Source: Pseudomonadota bacterium
GTDB taxonomy: Bacteria; Desulfobacterota; Desulfobacteria; Desulfobacterales; Desulfobacteraceae
Direction of reading: 5' to 3'
DNA length: 8,108 nt
Assembly: GCA_018816605.1 (NCBI GenBank)
Contig: JAHIVS010000371.1
Span: forward strand, 1-8,108
A model generated the notes under the pieces. That model did no database searches, had not been told where the DNA came from, and saw only the letters and a list, made by a program, of their open reading frames with translations. Of the stretch, positions 6,998-8,108 are shown piece by piece (the stretch's first letter is position 1; the number at the start of each line of letters is the position of its first letter). The translations under genes were made by a program, and so were the position numbers.

Positions 6998-7921
6998 TCA
7001 TTTTCGGGGAATAAACCATCCCTTGTCTTCTACCACACGCCCTTCTTCCATGAGAAGGGCCAGGTTTTCCCGGATCATGTGGCCCTCAAAGACGTTCTGC
7101 ACGGTCAGATCCATAAACTTATTATGGTAAAACGGGGAAAGCGCAAGAAGATCAGCCAGGGTTTTCCCCTGGCCCAGGCATGCCAGGATTTCTAATTTCT
7201 GACGGTCAAACGCCTGTAGAAAAGCGGTAAAAAGGTGTGAGGCATCCCCTTCAAAGGGCGGGCGGTGGGAAGAGCAGACCCGCTTGTAGGGCAGGGCCAT
7301 AATCTTGTGCACACTGTTGATGAATGCTTTGATGCTGCCGCAAGGATTCCCGTACCAGGGCCCGAAAGAAGAAAAATCAATATCCGTCGTGATCAAGGTT
7401 CCGGACACATGGTCCAGGAAACAATAGTGGTCATCATAATGCCCTGGGGTGTGGATGGCCTGGATAAGGGCGGTTCCGATATCAAACACATCCTTGTCCC
7501 CAAACCGCTGGTCTGGCTTTCGCAGGGGCACAATCCCAAATGGTTTTCCAACGCTGTTGACCCAGTGACGCCCTGATGGCCGGTCCCCGGTATACTGGAT
7601 GCCCAGTCTTTCCATGTCCAGAACCGCATCCGTGGTCTCCCGGGGAAGAAGAAGCCTTCGGTCTTTGAGCAGGTGCCAGCTCTTAATATGGTCCGGATGG
7701 GAATGGGAAATCACCAGGGTGTCGATGTGAAAGAACTGGTCGATCTCCTGAATCAGCTCGTTTCCAAGACCGGCATCGATGAGGATGGTTTGACTCCCTT
7801 TGAATACAAACCCGTTGCAAAAGGGAAAACGCCCTTTCATGGGCGCCTGGATAAAATATACATGGTCGGTCAAGGCTTGGATCTGCGGATGAATCACTTC
7901 CCGGGTGCAAATTGCTTTCAT
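6998..7921 (-). CDS. Metallo-beta-lactamase-fold hydrolase
   Basis: A 307-residue protein with the complete two-metal site of the metallo-beta-lactamase superfamily: HSHPDH (residues 73-78: H73, H75, D77, H78), H161 in HTPGH (157-161), D180 in LITTD (176-180) and H219 in SSHRPP (217-222). An early ILIDAGLG strand-turn (46-53) is also typical. The C-terminal 80 residues, with a helix-rich stretch ending in VVEDKGWF, resemble the winged-helix tail found in LACTB2-like members. Such proteins hydrolyse thioesters, lactones, phosphodiesters or RNA; the substrate cannot be told from the sequence. No signal peptide is seen, so it is probably cytoplasmic. The ATG at 7921 is the only in-frame ATG before an upstream stop four codons earlier; its Shine-Dalgarno sequence is weak. 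Translation may be coupled, because the upstream gene stops only 7 nt before this start. It is convergent with the helicase gene. Confidence 0.9.
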   Translation of the reverse strand: MKAICTREVIHPQIQALTDHVYFIQAPMKGRFPFCNGFVFKGSQTILIDAGLGNELIQEIDQFFHIDTLVISHSHPDHIKSWHLLKDRRLLLPRETTDAVLDMERLGIQYTGDRPSGRHWVNSVGKPFGIVPLRKPDQRFGDKDVFDIGTALIQAIHTPGHYDDHYCFLDHVSGTLITTDIDFSSFGPWYGNPCGSIKAFINSVHKIMALPYKRVCSSHRPPFEGDASHLFTAFLQAFDRQKLEILACLGQGKTLADLLALSPFYHNKFMDLTVQNVFEGHMIRENLALLMEEGRVVEDKGWFIPRK

Positions 7922-7928
7922 GGGATGT

Positions 7929-8108
7929 TCATCTTACATCTGATCTGAATTTTTTACGGATAAACCGGATCAATGCCAGGACAAGGCAGAGGCAGAAACC
8001 AAGGACACCGACAGCTGTCCAGGTTATCCAGGTACCGTTTCTCACCAGGTTGACAGGGTTTAAGGAGGGTTGTGCAATGATCCGGCCAAGGGGGTGGCTG
8101 TATCGAGC
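7929..8108 (-). CDS. C-terminal end of a membrane protein, truncated by the window edge
   Basis: Reading the minus strand from base 8108, a frame stays open for 59 codons to a TGA at 7931-7929. It has no start in the window, so the gene begins beyond the right edge. The visible tail has a polar segment, one clear membrane helix (about residues 27-50 of the fragment, TWITWTAVGVLGFCLCLVLA and onward) and a basic end (RKKFRSDVR). By the positive-inside rule this end should be cytoplasmic. The stop lies 7 nt before the hydrolase ATG, so the two genes probably share a transcript. The tail alone is too generic to name a family. The combination of a membrane helix, a basic end and a close downstream gene makes it more likely real than a chance frame. 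Confidence 0.6.
   Translation of the reverse strand, partial: ARYSHPLGRIIAQPSLNPVNLVRNGTWITWTAVGVLGFCLCLVLALIRFIRKKFRSDVR

Noticed and set aside
6938..7010. Possible bidirectional terminator between the helicase and hydrolase genes
   Set aside because: The best stem has a mismatch, a loop of 17 bases and no flanking T-run, and one arm lies inside the hydrolase coding region.
7265..7948. Plus-strand frames of about 90-103 codons opposite the hydrolase
   Set aside because: The minus strand encodes all metal ligands of a metallo-beta-lactamase fold in one frame; the plus frames are its shadow.

Overview
This window holds five protein-coding genes or gene fragments. The flanking genes and most of the large gene are roughly 50-60% GC in lines I counted by hand. 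The stretch between about 1100 and 1720 is much more AT-rich, about 31% GC over 1141-1500. I see no tRNA, rRNA, CRISPR array or insertion sequence. The composition and gene types would fit a moderate-GC Gram-negative bacterium, possibly a sulfate-reducing Desulfobacteraceae relative, but nothing here is taxonomically decisive and that guess is weak.

From left to right: (1) the 3' part of a + strand gene whose product resembles the lysine/glutamate 2,3-aminomutase (KamA) family but lacks both the radical-SAM cysteine motif and the PLP-binding lysine, so it looks like a catalytically dead relative or the C-terminal half of a longer tandem protein. (2) A convergent, AT-rich minus-strand gene for a small protein with four predicted membrane helices. 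(3) A short AT-rich intergenic region. (4) A 5.2-kb + strand gene for a 1737-residue protein that dominates the window. (5) Convergent to it, a minus-strand metallo-beta-lactamase-fold hydrolase. (6) Just upstream of the hydrolase in the same transcription direction, the 3' end of a membrane-protein gene that runs off the right edge.

The large protein is the most notable object. It joins three nucleic-acid-processing modules in one chain: an N-terminal DEDD-type 3'-5' exonuclease-like domain, a complete RecQ-type superfamily 2 helicase core, and a complete UvrD/Rep-type superfamily 1 helicase core. It also has a Cys/His knuckle before the RecQ core, a winged-helix-like segment after it, a linker of about 370 residues with no domain I recognise, and a small C-terminal domain. 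The exonuclease plus RecQ order recalls human WRN, and the added UvrD motor makes it a two-motor machine. Both ATPase cores look intact. The exonuclease has an Asn where the catalytic His of DEDDh enzymes is expected. I have seen similar long proteins annotated simply as RecQ-family helicases, and I know of no experimental description of the architecture. DNA repair, recombination or anti-phage defence are all possible; the window itself does not decide between them.

The hydrolase and the truncated membrane gene, 7 nt apart, look like one transcription unit. No functional link between that pair, the helicase and the KamA-like gene is evident.
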